Notes: generated by a model not told the origin, from the sequence alone. A DNA stretch of 64,000 nucleotides from an uncultured Flavobacteriales bacterium (GCA_943788725.1 CALSRJ010000001.1:742861-806860), one strand, 5' to 3'; shown: positions 1 to 10,265, numbered from the stretch's first letter. A program made the numbers and translations.

Positions 1-1071
1 GGCCACGGCAATCACGTCTTCGCCTTCGTGGATCTCCTTTGCACGATCTACCAATGCTTGCTTTTCCGCTTTGGTCTTCTCAAATTCTGCACTGTGCGCT
101 TTCATGAACGCATCCCGCTTGGAGAAGTATCCATCGCAAGCGGTGCGGAAGGCTTTCCAGATTTTATCGTTCTTGCCACGGCCGGCATACCCTATCTTCT
201 TCCATTCTTTTTGGGCATTTATCACCTCTCGAGTAGCCGCTTGTAATTCTCGTACGTCAGCGTATTCCTTACTGGCGATCTCTTCGACTTTAGTGACAAG
301 GTTTTGCTTGTGTTCGAAATGTACGTTATGCTCTTGCTTAACCTCCTGGCGGTGCTCGCGAATGCGTTCAAAGACCTTTCCAACCTCGGTCTTGAATTCC
401 TCCCGAATTTTTTCCCATTCCTCGCGAAAGGTGGGGCCGATCTCGTCCCACTCGTGCAAATATTGATGGATTAGGAAATCAACCTGGTTGATCGCCTTCT
501 CATTTTCTAATAACTTAATCTCTCGAATCACATTCATTTTCAACTCCTGATTTTTCTTCAGGTCATTGATTTGAAGTTCGCGGTAAATATTGATGTTGTA
601 GTAGAAGAGTTCGATCAATCGACTGTACTCCCCCTGCAATTCGCGTCGCTCTGCATTGGGAACGTGTCCGATCTCATTCCACTTTTGCTTGATGGCGTTA
701 AAACGCTTGTACGCCTTGGCAATGTTCTCCTCGTCTTGAATCACCTCATTGATCTGAGCGAGCAACTCCTTTTTCTCCTTCAGGTTTTGCTTCGCCGCCT
801 CCGCCCGTTCCTTATCCGCAACCTTCCGACGCTCATGGTAGATATCAAGGAGTTCCTTGAATCGCGCATCCTCTGCATCTGGATGGTAATTGAATTCAAC
901 TTCTGTCTCTTCACCGTGTTCTGCAGTAAAGGCCTCTTGCTGTGCGCGCTCGGTAGCATCACGCAGCGCGTTGAACTCCTTGGTCAGGTTCTCAATCCGT
1001 TCCTTGTTCGGAACAAAATCTTCTCCCGTCAACCAGGATTGGAGCTCATTGACGATTTCTTCTTTTGACAT
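1..1071 (-). CDS. DUF349 domain-containing coiled-coil protein (partial, runs off left edge)
   Basis: Minus-strand translation from the ATG at 1071 stays open to base 1 (MSKEEIVNELQSWLTGEDFVPNKERIENLTKEFNALRD...KQKWNEIGHVPNAERRELQGEYSRL...EWKKIGYAGRGKNDKIWKAFRTACDGYFSKREAF). Repeated W-x-x-I-G motifs are typical of DUF349. Absent from the ORF track because no stop lies in the window. Confidence 0.9.
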   Translation of the reverse strand, partial: MSKEEIVNELQSWLTGEDFVPNKERIENLTKEFNALRDATERAQQEAFTAEHGEETEVEFNYHPDAEDARFKELLDIYHERRKVADKERAEAAKQNLKEKKELLAQINEVIQDEENIAKAYKRFNAIKQKWNEIGHVPNAERRELQGEYSRLIELFYYNINIYRELQINDLKKNQELKMNVIREIKLLENEKAINQVDFLIHQYLHEWDEIGPTFREEWEKIREEFKTEVGKVFERIREHRQEVKQEHNVHFEHKQNLVTKVEEIASKEYADVRELQAATREVINAQKEWKKIGYAGRGKNDKIWKAFRTACDGYFSKRDAFMKAHSAEFEKTKAEKQALVDRAKEIHEGEDVIAVA

Positions 1072-1138
1072 CGTTAGCTTGTTATTGCTACCAAAAATAA
1101 CAGACGCTAGCTGAAATACACGGGGAATGGCAATAAAT

Positions 1139-1259
1139 GGGGGTTGGGGAGTGGGGATTGGGGATTGGTTATGCGCTATTGCAACTGCACCTGCAATCAT
1201 TCGCACCGCAAGGTTCCTCCGATTCCCTATTCCAACCCTAATCCCTAATCCCCAAACCC
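1139..1259. repeat. Paired G-rich / C-rich telomere-like tracts (G4-capable on both strands)
   Basis: GGGGGTTGGGGAGTGGGGATTGGGG at 1139-1163 and CCCTATTCCAACCCTAATCCCTAATCCCCAAACCC at 1225-1259; the arms are roughly inverted copies. Confidence 0.7.
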
Positions 1260-1283
1260 TAATCTTACCTTTGCCGCCTTCAT

Positions 1284-2279
1284 ATGTTATTCGTAAACAT
1301 ACATAGCCTTGACCTCAGTGAGGACGATTCTGCTTGGAAAAAGCTGTTCGATAAGACCTGGCCCGCTTACGAACGTTGGTTCAGCAAGGAAGGGTTGAAA
1401 GCCCGCCCTGGTTACTTGAGTTCGCTCATGGCATTTGAGGCGACCTTTCCTGAGCTCCTGCATCTTTACACGCACTTGTGCGAAATGGCGGGTCGTTCAG
1501 ACCTTGCCTCTCGCTTCTTGAGCATGTATTGCCCTCCTCCCTATATGAGCGGATGTAGCCAAGTGGCCTGGACCAAGGATCAACCGGCGTTGATACGGAA
1601 TTACGATTACAGTCCTCTCTTCTTTGAAGGTGTGGTGATGCGCACCAATTGGTTGAAACCCGTCATTGGAATGAGCGATTGCACTTGGGGATTGCTCGAT
1701 GGCATCAATGCAGATGGCCTTTCCGCTTCATTGACGTTTGGCGGCAGGAGAATCACTGGAAAGGGTTTTGGAATTCCACTTGTTTTGCGTTACTGCTTAG
1801 AGACATGCTCCACGACGGAAGAAGCTGTTCACCTACTGATCAAAATTCCTGTGCATATGTCGTACAACGTCACCATCATGGACAAGGAATTGAACTATGC
1901 GACCATTTACTTCGTTCCAGGTCAGGCAAATCAAGTCCACTACGTACCGGTAGGAACCAATCATCAAGAAGAGATTACATGGCCAGATTACGCAGCGATG
2001 ACACGGACCGTGGAACGGAGAAACATTCTTGAATTCGCAGTCATGAACCCGCACGAGCACTACGATACCATGGTGCATAAATTCCTCGCTCCTCCCCTCT
2101 ACAACACAGCCTACGAAAAGGCATTCGGAACGTTGTACACGGCCGCTTATCTACCGAAGAGCAATACCGTACATTATTACTGGCCGGGCAAACAGCTCAC
2201 GCAATCCATCGAAGATTTTAAGCCGGGCAAAATGGGCATCACCTTGCGCACCAACGCGCAGCGCAAAGTGGCTTTATAG
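1284..2279 (+). CDS. C45 family peptidase / acyl-CoA:6-APA acyltransferase-like Ntn hydrolase
   Basis: ORF with ...PPYMSGCSQVAW...LIRNYDYSP...GLLDGINADGLSASLTFGGR..., resembling the C45/choloylglycine hydrolase group. Confidence 0.75.
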   Translation: MLFVNIHSLDLSEDDSAWKKLFDKTWPAYERWFSKEGLKARPGYLSSLMAFEATFPELLHLYTHLCEMAGRSDLASRFLSMYCPPPYMSGCSQVAWTKDQPALIRNYDYSPLFFEGVVMRTNWLKPVIGMSDCTWGLLDGINADGLSASLTFGGRRITGKGFGIPLVLRYCLETCSTTEEAVHLLIKIPVHMSYNVTIMDKELNYATIYFVPGQANQVHYVPVGTNHQEEITWPDYAAMTRTVERRNILEFAVMNPHEHYDTMVHKFLAPPLYNTAYEKAFGTLYTAAYLPKSNTVHYYWPGKQLTQSIEDFKPGKMGITLRTNAQRKVAL

Positions 2280-2282
2280 GGC

Positions 2283-2873
2283 TTAACCGTGGATAAACTC
2301 CTTGGTTCCGTAGCGCTTCATGACTTCCGCCTCGAATTCGAGAAATTCCTCCCAAACCGCATCCACATCCATCACATCTTGACCGAACGATCGGGCGAAT
2401 TTTAGAAACATAGTATAGTGCATGGCCTCACTTCTCATGAGGTCTGCATAGAACTCCGAAAGCTCAGGATCTTCAATCCCTTCAGACAACACCTTGAAGC
2501 GCTCGCAACTTCGAGCCTCGATCATAGCCGCGGTCATCAGAGAGTTGACGAGGTGTATCATACGGCTCGCTCCACCTCTTGCTTTAAAGAACTCCCTCAG
2601 GTCATGCACGTATGGATCCTTTCGCTCCCATCCGAGTGCCAATCCTCTTTTCTTCAGGTGGTCATGGACACGCTGAAAGTGTTCCATTTCTTCTCTTGCC
2701 AACTCCGTCATGGCATCTACCAATTCTGGAAACTCTGGAAATTGCACGATGAAGGAGATTGCAGCACTCGCCGCTTTCTGCTCACAGAAGGCATGATCCG
2801 TTAGAATTTCTTGGATGTTCTTTTCTGCGATATTCACCCATCGCGGGTCCGTGGGAAGTTTGAGCCTTAGCAT
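2283..2873 (-). CDS. miaE: tRNA-(ms2io6A)-hydroxylase
   Basis: DHAFCEQKAASAA...REEMEHFQRVHDHLKKRG...NSLMTAAMIEARSCERF...EAMHYTMFL: MiaE diiron ferritin-like motifs. Confidence 0.88.
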   Translation of the reverse strand: MLRLKLPTDPRWVNIAEKNIQEILTDHAFCEQKAASAAISFIVQFPEFPELVDAMTELAREEMEHFQRVHDHLKKRGLALGWERKDPYVHDLREFFKARGGASRMIHLVNSLMTAAMIEARSCERFKVLSEGIEDPELSEFYADLMRSEAMHYTMFLKFARSFGQDVMDVDAVWEEFLEFEAEVMKRYGTKEFIHG

Positions 2874-2946
2874 TTGATCCGAAATTGATACGCAAAGGTA
2901 CCATCAAGCGTTAGATGAGTGCTTTACAACTGCGATATTTGCACGC

Positions 2947-3654
2947 ATGCGCACTACGCTGGGAATATTGATTTTATTGGCTTGCTTGGCAGGATGCAAG
3001 GACCGGTGCATTCGCCTGGACGGTCCGCGAGAGCGCTACGAGCAACAGCTCTTGCCGGTTCATTCCCTCGCATTGCTCACCCCGGCGGAGGTCACCCTTT
3101 ACGTCGACACCTTTGCCCATAGCCATTTAGAGATCTTCGCCCAACCAGAAGTCTATCACGTCCTCAACACCGATGTGGCCAATGCACAATGCATCGTGGA
3201 AATGGATGCCTGTTTCAAGGATCAAGAAGCAGTGCTGATCAATGCCACTTTTAAGCGCATCGATAGCATCACTTTCGAATCGGCCGGACAAATCACTTCT
3301 GGAAACTTGATCCTACAAGATTCCATCCGGATCAAGAATACAGGCTTGGGAGACATTGACCTCACCCTGAAAAGTGAGCAGGTATTTTCTCACATCACCT
3401 CCTCTGGAAGCATCATTTTGGCAGGAACCGCTAACAGGTCCGTCAGCCTCGCCTCCGGTTCAGGCGAAATCAGCGCATTCAATCTCATTGCAGACAGCGC
3501 CGTCATCCATACCATTGGTAGCAGCATCATTCAAGTGTACGCTGATCGATACCTTGAAGTGCACTTCTGGAGCCCAACTACCGTGCAATACCGAGGCGAG
3601 CCGGATTCCATTGTGGTGTTTGGAGAAGGAACATTGGTAGACGCTAACCTTTAA
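2947..3654 (+). CDS. DUF2807 (GIN domain) head lipoprotein
   Basis: Lipobox LACLAGC; repeated short beta-strand pattern (SGNLILQDSIRIKNTGLGDIDLTLKSEQVFSHITSSGSIILAGTAN). Confidence 0.7.
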   Translation: MRTTLGILILLACLAGCKDRCIRLDGPRERYEQQLLPVHSLALLTPAEVTLYVDTFAHSHLEIFAQPEVYHVLNTDVANAQCIVEMDACFKDQEAVLINATFKRIDSITFESAGQITSGNLILQDSIRIKNTGLGDIDLTLKSEQVFSHITSSGSIILAGTANRSVSLASGSGEISAFNLIADSAVIHTIGSSIIQVYADRYLEVHFWSPTTVQYRGEPDSIVVFGEGTLVDANL

Positions 3655-3732
3655 ATTCCAGATGCTGTTGGATGAACAGCTACATCTTCCTACTTTCATC
3701 GAACAATGATCGATGGAAATAACACCAAGCAC

Positions 3733-5943
3733 ATGGCAAGACTGATCCTAGGCTACGCACTTTCAATCCTGACTATTATTAGCTTCAACGTTGATCGAGC
3801 GCAGGGGCAAACCAAGGAACTCACCCTCCAAGACGCAGTGCTCAACCGCTTCTCCTCCTTCTATCCAGAACGGATGAACCAACTGCAATGGGTCACCGGA
3901 ACCTCTACGTTGAGCTTTGTAGAAGAATTGAAAGGCGTCCAAACCCTCATGTTGCGACCTGCAGCATCCAAACCCAAGGCGACGTTGAGCCTTACAACCT
4001 TGAATGAATGGATCGGCGAAGATGCTTCTCTGGGTTCCTTCCCGAGGGTTTCATGGGTAAATGCATCGAATTTTCAATTGCAACACCATAGAAATGTCTA
4101 CTCCGTTGATCTGAAAAAGAAAACCGCCAAGAAGGTGTTTACGTTGCCCCAAGAAGCCGAAGAAATAGCATTCAATCCAGATCGCAGCATGTGTGCATAT
4201 GTGAAAGAGCATAACATCTATGTGCTTACCAAGGCCGGAGAGGTCCGCGTCACAGACGATGGAGCTCCTGGACTCGTCTACGGCAAAGCAGTGCATAGAA
4301 ACGAGTTTGGCATCAACAAGGGCCTCTTTTGGTCCAACGATGGAAAGAAATTGGCCTTTTACCGTATGGATGAGCGAATGGTGGAAACATACCCGCTCGT
4401 CGAGATCAGCACACAACCTGCCACTGTGAGAGAAATCAAGTATCCCATGGCAGGAAGGACGAGTCATCACGTCACCCTCGGCAGCTTCGACTTTGCTACG
4501 AAAAAGACGGTATACATGAATACCGGTACTCCCGAGGATCAATACTTGTGTTCGGTGACCTGGTCTCCCGACGCCAGTGCGCTGTACATCGCCTTGTTGA
4601 ATCGAGATCAGAATCACCTCGCCTTGAACCGTTATACGGCTGCAACCGGTGCATTCGAAAAGACCTTGCTGGAAGAGTCCGATCCTGCATATGTGGAACC
4701 TGAGCGCCCGCTTTGGTTCATGCCGAATGACCCGACGAAATTCATTTGGATGAGCGAACGAGATCACTATCAGCACATGTATCTCTACAACACCGATGGT
4801 GAGCGGCAAAAAATTCTCTCTGGAGGTCTTTGGGAAGTACACGAAATCTTAGGGCTGGATGCGACTGGAAAGTTCATCTATGTGCGAGGCACTGGAGAGC
4901 CCATGATCACGTCAAGAAACTACGATGACGAACGAAATGCCTTGCAGCGTTATACCTACGCCATTGACCTAGAACGCGGGAGCATCAACTTCATCGACGC
5001 TCGCAAAGGCACTCACATGGGTTCGCTCAGTGACGACGGAAAGTACATTCTTGAGCATTTTACAAGCATCGACACCCCGTGGGAAACAGCGATTTATTCC
5101 GCCCAAGGAAATCCCATTGAGACGATCCACGAGGCAAAAGACCCCTTGGAAGGATATGCGCTATCAAAGCCAGAAATCGGGCACATTTCAGGTGGAAATG
5201 CTGAACGACTGTACACCCGACTCATCAAACCACACGACTTCGATGCCGACAAGAAGTACCCATTGCTCATTTATCTGTACGGAGGTCCGCATGCACAGAT
5301 GATCACAGATAGCTATTTGGCAGGTGCTCCCATGTGGATGTATTGGATGGCTGAGCAAGGCTACATCGTGGCAACGGTTGACAACCGAGGATCTGCCAAT
5401 CGAGGAATCGATTTTGAGCAGGCTACCTTCAGAAATCTAGGTAAAGAAGAAATGATTGACCAAAAGAAGTTCTTGGATTACTTGGTTACGCTTCCCTATG
5501 TAGACGCCTCAAGAATGGCCATCCATGGATGGAGTTTCGGAGGCTTCATGACGATCAATATGATGCTGAATTATCCGGCCTATTTCAAGGCTGGTGTGGC
5601 GGGAGGTCCTGTGTGTGATTGGAGCATGTACGAGGTGATGTATACCGAACGCTACATGGACACTCCCGAGGCAAACCCCGAAGGATATGCAGCAGCCAAT
5701 TTGGTGCAGCATGCCGATCAATTGAAAAATGACCTGTTGGTGATTCACGGAACCGTCGATGATGTAGTGCTTTGGCAGCACTCTCAGGCGTTTGTGAAAG
5801 CATGTGTCGACAATGAAGTGCAGTTGGATTACTTCCTGTACCCCGGCCACCCGCACAACGTACGAGGGAAAGATCGCTACCATTTGATGGAAAAAGTGCT
5901 GCGCTACATAGACGAACGCATCGGAGATCCTAAGCCGGAATAA
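3733..5943 (+). CDS. S9 family peptidase, dipeptidyl-peptidase IV-like
   Basis: DPPIV beta-propeller N-terminus and catalytic GWSFGG, GTVDDVV, PGHPHN motifs; signal peptide at MARLILGYALSILTII (ORF opens at 3706). Confidence 0.93.
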   Translation: MARLILGYALSILTIISFNVDRAQGQTKELTLQDAVLNRFSSFYPERMNQLQWVTGTSTLSFVEELKGVQTLMLRPAASKPKATLSLTTLNEWIGEDASLGSFPRVSWVNASNFQLQHHRNVYSVDLKKKTAKKVFTLPQEAEEIAFNPDRSMCAYVKEHNIYVLTKAGEVRVTDDGAPGLVYGKAVHRNEFGINKGLFWSNDGKKLAFYRMDERMVETYPLVEISTQPATVREIKYPMAGRTSHHVTLGSFDFATKKTVYMNTGTPEDQYLCSVTWSPDASALYIALLNRDQNHLALNRYTAATGAFEKTLLEESDPAYVEPERPLWFMPNDPTKFIWMSERDHYQHMYLYNTDGERQKILSGGLWEVHEILGLDATGKFIYVRGTGEPMITSRNYDDERNALQRYTYAIDLERGSINFIDARKGTHMGSLSDDGKYILEHFTSIDTPWETAIYSAQGNPIETIHEAKDPLEGYALSKPEIGHISGGNAERLYTRLIKPHDFDADKKYPLLIYLYGGPHAQMITDSYLAGAPMWMYWMAEQGYIVATVDNRGSANRGIDFEQATFRNLGKEEMIDQKKFLDYLVTLPYVDASRMAIHGWSFGGFMTINMMLNYPAYFKAGVAGGPVCDWSMYEVMYTERYMDTPEANPEGYAAANLVQHADQLKNDLLVIHGTVDDVVLWQHSQAFVKACVDNEVQLDYFLYPGHPHNVRGKDRYHLMEKVLRYIDERIGDPKPE

Positions 5944-6823
5944 AGGCCAACTGAAATGCCTTAGAAAGCGAGTCAATGGCCACAGGCTTATCTTTCTCCG
6001 ACAAATGCTTCGGCGGCCCTTGAGGCGTATTGTTCGCATCTACGATATAGATCCGATGATCTTCGCAATCGCGCAATACATCCAATTCGCAAAACTCAAG
6101 GCCAGCAAGGGTGCAAAAACCAATGATTTGCGCTACTTCCTCTGAAGAAAGTTTTGAGGACACATCCTTGCAGAGTTCCGAGCGGTCTGGGACATTTTTG
6201 AAGCGCTCTGCGTTTCTGCGGTAGTTGAGGTAAAGATGCGGGATGGCACCTCCTATTACGGGCACACGTAAGTCCATAACCTCTCGCTCGTTGACACTGC
6301 TGTCGATCAAGCGTTGGTAAATAACACCTTCTTCAGGGTCGCACGGACATTGTACGGCCTGTCCATCATGCACGGCATTTTGGAGACTCTTCTTTACGGC
6401 AATTCCTTGAAAGTTCGAAGGATCAATGCGGGTTGAATAGCCAAACGCACTCTCCATCTGCTCATCTACCACATCCTTGGATATATCTCGACAATGCAAG
6501 TTGATAACACGTACATGCTCAATCCCTTCCAGAGGACCGAATTCCTCTCTAACGGTTGCATATTCCCAATGCAAAGCGAGCTCAAATGATCGATCCATGC
6601 TATTGGTAACCTCCCAACCCAACGACCTTGCAATCTGATACAACGTACTCCCCCTGCTCGGAAAATGAGGGTAGGCCAACAGCGTCTTTCGCTTTTTGGA
6701 CTGCAAAGCATCTAGGAGTTTTCGGAAGGCCACGGCGCTGTCTTTCAGGAACATTTCGCTGACAGGCATGCCCTTGCGGTACCGGTTGAAAATGCCACGA
6801 CGGTATCTTGACAAGAAGTACAC
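5930..6823 (-). CDS. ATP-grasp-like protein, function unknown
   Basis: GIAVKKSLQNAVHDGQAVQCP...VYQRLIDS...DLRVPVIGGAIPHLYLNYR...ELDVLRDCEDHRIYIVDANNTPQGPP resembles an ATP-grasp C-terminal half. Start abuts the stop of the TlpA-like gene. Confidence 0.6.
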   Translation of the reverse strand: MYFLSRYRRGIFNRYRKGMPVSEMFLKDSAVAFRKLLDALQSKKRKTLLAYPHFPSRGSTLYQIARSLGWEVTNSMDRSFELALHWEYATVREEFGPLEGIEHVRVINLHCRDISKDVVDEQMESAFGYSTRIDPSNFQGIAVKKSLQNAVHDGQAVQCPCDPEEGVIYQRLIDSSVNEREVMDLRVPVIGGAIPHLYLNYRRNAERFKNVPDRSELCKDVSSKLSSEEVAQIIGFCTLAGLEFCELDVLRDCEDHRIYIVDANNTPQGPPKHLSEKDKPVAIDSLSKAFQLAFIPA

Positions 6824-7393
6824 CTACTCAATCAACTTTTTGATTTGTTCCGCCACCTTAGGATTGGCCCAATCTGCTGCACCTGTGAACTGATAGATCA
6901 CTTGTCCATCTGCGTCTAGGATGTAAGAGGCAGGAATCGCCTTAGGAGTAAGTTCACCCGGTAAAGGGGTGGTTACCCGATAATATGGCACATCGAATGG
7001 CGAGGAGGCGACGAAGTGATCGAAGACCTCTTTCGATTCAAAGTTCAGGAAGACGAAGGACAACTCTGGCAAAGAAGCTTGCAGCTCCTCCAAACTTGGC
7101 AACTCTGCAACGCACGGAACGCACCAACTCGCCCACATATTTAGGAAGACCGGTTTACCCTTGAATGCTGCAAGAGATTGCACTTCTCCGTTCACATCCT
7201 CAATGCGAATATCATAGCGATAAAGGGTTTGAGACGGCTCCTCGGACTCGATGTATTGCGGTGCATCCAACCGCCAACGGGTAAATTCGACCTGCACCCA
7301 GGTGCCGATCTCGGTGAAGAACAGCAAAGACATGATCCCAAAAAAGACCAAGTTCTTCGCCCAAGATTTCCCCCACCACTCTCGTATCGTCAT
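6824..7393 (-). CDS. TlpA/ResA-like thioredoxin-fold protein
   Basis: N-terminal TM; KPVFLNMWASWCVPCVAELPSLEEL (WCVPC) redox motif. Confidence 0.88.
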   Translation of the reverse strand: MTIREWWGKSWAKNLVFFGIMSLLFFTEIGTWVQVEFTRWRLDAPQYIESEEPSQTLYRYDIRIEDVNGEVQSLAAFKGKPVFLNMWASWCVPCVAELPSLEELQASLPELSFVFLNFESKEVFDHFVASSPFDVPYYRVTTPLPGELTPKAIPASYILDADGQVIYQFTGAADWANPKVAEQIKKLIE

Positions 7394-7394
7394 C

Positions 7395-7751
7395 TCATCC
7401 CAATTTATCCCCGTTTTTGCAAGGGCGTTCTACAGAAAGCAAAACTACACCTTGCTCCGAGTACACACCCAATACCAAGCATTCACTCATGAAATCCGCT
7501 ACTTGTTTCTTTGGAAAATTGACGATTCCCAATACTTGACGATCAAGGAGTGCTTCGGCATCGTACAACTCGGTGATTTGAGCACTTGATTGAAGTACTC
7601 CTACATCAGGTCCGAAATCCAGCCATAGCTTCAAAGCTGGTTTTCTTGCCTTTGGAAAGGGCTCAACCTTGAAGATAGTTCCCACTCGGATATCAAGCGC
7701 CTGAAAGTTTGAAAATTGTGCTTCTGCTCCTATCATTTCTTCTAATACCAA
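7395..7751 (-). CDS. csaA: tRNA-binding (EMAP II/CsaA-like) protein
   Basis: FQALDIRVGTIFKVEPFPKARKPALKLWLDFG...SSAQIT...LDRQVLGIVNFPKKQVADFMSECLVLG. Confidence 0.88.
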   Translation of the reverse strand: MVLEEMIGAEAQFSNFQALDIRVGTIFKVEPFPKARKPALKLWLDFGPDVGVLQSSAQITELYDAEALLDRQVLGIVNFPKKQVADFMSECLVLGVYSEQGVVLLSVERPCKNGDKLG

Positions 7752-7787
7752 ATTTCATTTGTAAATTCGAACAAATCCTACTGACCA

Positions 7788-10073
7788 ATGAAACAATATT
7801 ACGCCCTTCTCTTGATCTTGCTATGTCCATTTTTCTTATGGGCCCAGACTACGGAATATGCAGACGACTTTGAAAATGGACTGTCCAACTGGACTACGAC
7901 AGGAACCTGGGGCACAGCTTCCGCCTATGCCTATAACGGCACATACTCTCTTGCCGATAGTCCGTCTGGTTTGTACCAAAATGCAACCACCAGTTATGCG
8001 ACACTTGACAGCGTAATGGACCTAAGTGCTGCCTTGGATGCATCTGTGCACATGCGCCTCAAGTTCGACATCGAAAATGGATTTGATTATTGCTACTTGG
8101 AAATGTCTCCAAACAATGGATCATCTTGGACCACCATGTACACCTTCAACGGCGAGAACAACTTGAATACCTGGACGAATTTTTCTGTCAGCGCAGGCGG
8201 TTTGGTCGGGAACAGTCAAGTCAAGCTGCGCTTCCGCTGGTACAGTGATGCTGGATACACGGCGTACGGTATTTATATGGACAGCTTGAGGATTACCAGC
8301 GACACCACCGATAATGCTCCACCGCTGATCGTACACGAACCGGATCCTCATTTTGAAGGAGAACCTGACACTAACTACCGCGAAGTGACGATCACGGATA
8401 TTTCTGGAGTAGCTTCAGCTCAGCTGACCTATACTGTCGACAATGGACCTCAAAATGTCATTAATCCGATCGATACGAATGGTGATGTATACACCTTTGC
8501 GATTCCACCTCAAGATGCTGGCGCTTACGTGGACTACTTCATAGATGCGATTGATTCTTCCGCCCAGCAAAATGCGGCGAGTTCAGAAATCTACCAGTAC
8601 ATATCTGGAAATTACATCAAGCACGACAATGGCACGGTGAGTTTCGTGCAAAGTTTCAGCGCTGGCGGGTTTTTAACTGGCGTTGCGAATAGAATCACGC
8701 TGAGTGGACAAACCACGTTGACTACTGCCCTCATCCGGAATTATACAGATGTAAACAATCCGAACGATAGCATTGAAATCCATGTTTGGTCAAACAATAG
8801 TGGTACACCAGGCACTGATCTTATCACGCCATTCAACGTCTTCCCAGAAGCCAACCTGCTTGAACCTCAGCGCATGACGCGCATCGATTTACGCGATTAC
8901 GAAAGTCAGCTCGACAGCTTACAGGGTAGCATCTTCATTGGATTCACCGTTCCTTCCGGACAAGCATGGGTTTGTGAAACTTCGGGATCAAACGGCCGAG
9001 GATACACCTACAATGGCTCTACATGGTCAAGCTCTAGTTACACGTACCACTTCAGGGCCATCACCACGGATCCGTTGACTCCTCCTGACGCCTACTTCAC
9101 GGCCGACACTATCAACGACCCGGAGGTTGCTTTTACCGACCTTTCGAACGGCAACCCTACGAGCTGGTATTGGGATTTTGACGATGGAGACACGAGCAGT
9201 GTGCAGCATCCAACCCACACGTATGAAAACCCAGGAACTTATAACGTTTGCCTTACCGCGACCAACTTTGTTGGCTCGAGTCAAGCCTATTGTGACAATG
9301 TAACCGTAGTGAATGCGGCGCCTGTTGCTCTTTTCTTGGTGGATCAATCTAATGACCCTACCATACAATTGGATGAGTTCTCACTCTACAATCCTACGTC
9401 TTGGTCTTGGGACCTTGGCGATGGAAACTCCAGTACATTACAAGAGCCAGAGCACACGTACGGAAGTGCTGGATCGTATGAGGTCTGTCTTATCGCCAGT
9501 AATGCCTACGGAAGCGATACGGCATGTCAGAATGTGAACATTGTCAATTATCTTCCAATTCCACTGTTCCAATACGAAGTGCAGGTAAACAACATTGTAA
9601 CCTTTGAAAACCTTACGGCGATTGGCAACCCTGCGGCTACAGACTATCATTGGGACTTCGACAACAACGGCGACACCTCTATTGTGGCAGAGCCTACCTA
9701 TAACTTCCCATTGACCGGCGGAACATTTAACGTCTGCCTGATAGCTTCCAATACGGTAGGCGCGAGCAATCCGTATTGTTCGGATGTTGAGTTGAATGAC
9801 CTAACCGTTGGAGTGCATGAAGTATCAACCAATGGTTTTGTAGTAGCACCAAACCCGGCCGTCGACCTGGTGCAAATCAAGTGCCCAGACGCTTCGAAAC
9901 ACATTCGTTCCTATCGCTTTGTTGGCGTTGATGGAAGTATCAATGACCTGAAAGCAACGCGTTTGACAAATGGACTTGAATTCAATGTTTCATCACTAGC
10001 TCAAGGAATATACTTTCTTGAATTGACTTCGGACGACGATTCCATTTCGCGCCTTCCGATTGTGATTCAGTAA
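7788..10073 (+). CDS. T9SS type A sorting domain protein with PKD domains
   Basis: Signal peptide; several PKD motifs (SWYWDFDDGDTSSVQHPTHTYENPGTYNVCLTATN); C-terminal VAPNPAVDLVQI...ARGIYFLEL-type sorting region. Confidence 0.88.
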   Translation: MKQYYALLLILLCPFFLWAQTTEYADDFENGLSNWTTTGTWGTASAYAYNGTYSLADSPSGLYQNATTSYATLDSVMDLSAALDASVHMRLKFDIENGFDYCYLEMSPNNGSSWTTMYTFNGENNLNTWTNFSVSAGGLVGNSQVKLRFRWYSDAGYTAYGIYMDSLRITSDTTDNAPPLIVHEPDPHFEGEPDTNYREVTITDISGVASAQLTYTVDNGPQNVINPIDTNGDVYTFAIPPQDAGAYVDYFIDAIDSSAQQNAASSEIYQYISGNYIKHDNGTVSFVQSFSAGGFLTGVANRITLSGQTTLTTALIRNYTDVNNPNDSIEIHVWSNNSGTPGTDLITPFNVFPEANLLEPQRMTRIDLRDYESQLDSLQGSIFIGFTVPSGQAWVCETSGSNGRGYTYNGSTWSSSSYTYHFRAITTDPLTPPDAYFTADTINDPEVAFTDLSNGNPTSWYWDFDDGDTSSVQHPTHTYENPGTYNVCLTATNFVGSSQAYCDNVTVVNAAPVALFLVDQSNDPTIQLDEFSLYNPTSWSWDLGDGNSSTLQEPEHTYGSAGSYEVCLIASNAYGSDTACQNVNIVNYLPIPLFQYEVQVNNIVTFENLTAIGNPAATDYHWDFDNNGDTSIVAEPTYNFPLTGGTFNVCLIASNTVGASNPYCSDVELNDLTVGVHEVSTNGFVVAPNPAVDLVQIKCPDASKHIRSYRFVGVDGSINDLKATRLTNGLEFNVSSLAQGIYFLELTSDDDSISRLPIVIQ

Positions 10074-10093
10074 GGATAATTTCAACCTTATAC

Positions 10094-10127
10094 AAAGCCC
10101 TTTCGTCTTATGCGGAAGGGCTTTTTT
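10094..10127 (+). terminator. Rho-independent terminator
   Basis: AAAGCCCTT...AAGGGCTTTTTT downstream of the 10073 stop. Confidence 0.8.
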
Positions 10128-10265
10128 CATGGTAACAAGTGCGCGTTGATGATTTAACAAACAATCTCCCTTGCCTATCGTATCAGCCGCAACCTTTGTC
10201 GAATTGAATCGTTTTTGTACGAACAAGCCGTTAGCTTTGAAATCGCCAACCAGAAACCAGGTGCA

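Noticed and set aside
571-1068. 165-aa plus ORF
   Set aside because: Antisense shadow of the DUF349 gene that is open to the left edge.
4051-4842. 263-aa minus ORF inside the DPPIV gene
   Set aside because: Antisense to a strongly supported S9 peptidase; no recognisable domain.
5509-6039. 176-aa minus ORF
   Set aside because: Overlaps the DPPIV 3' end and the true ATP-grasp-like gene frame; no domain.
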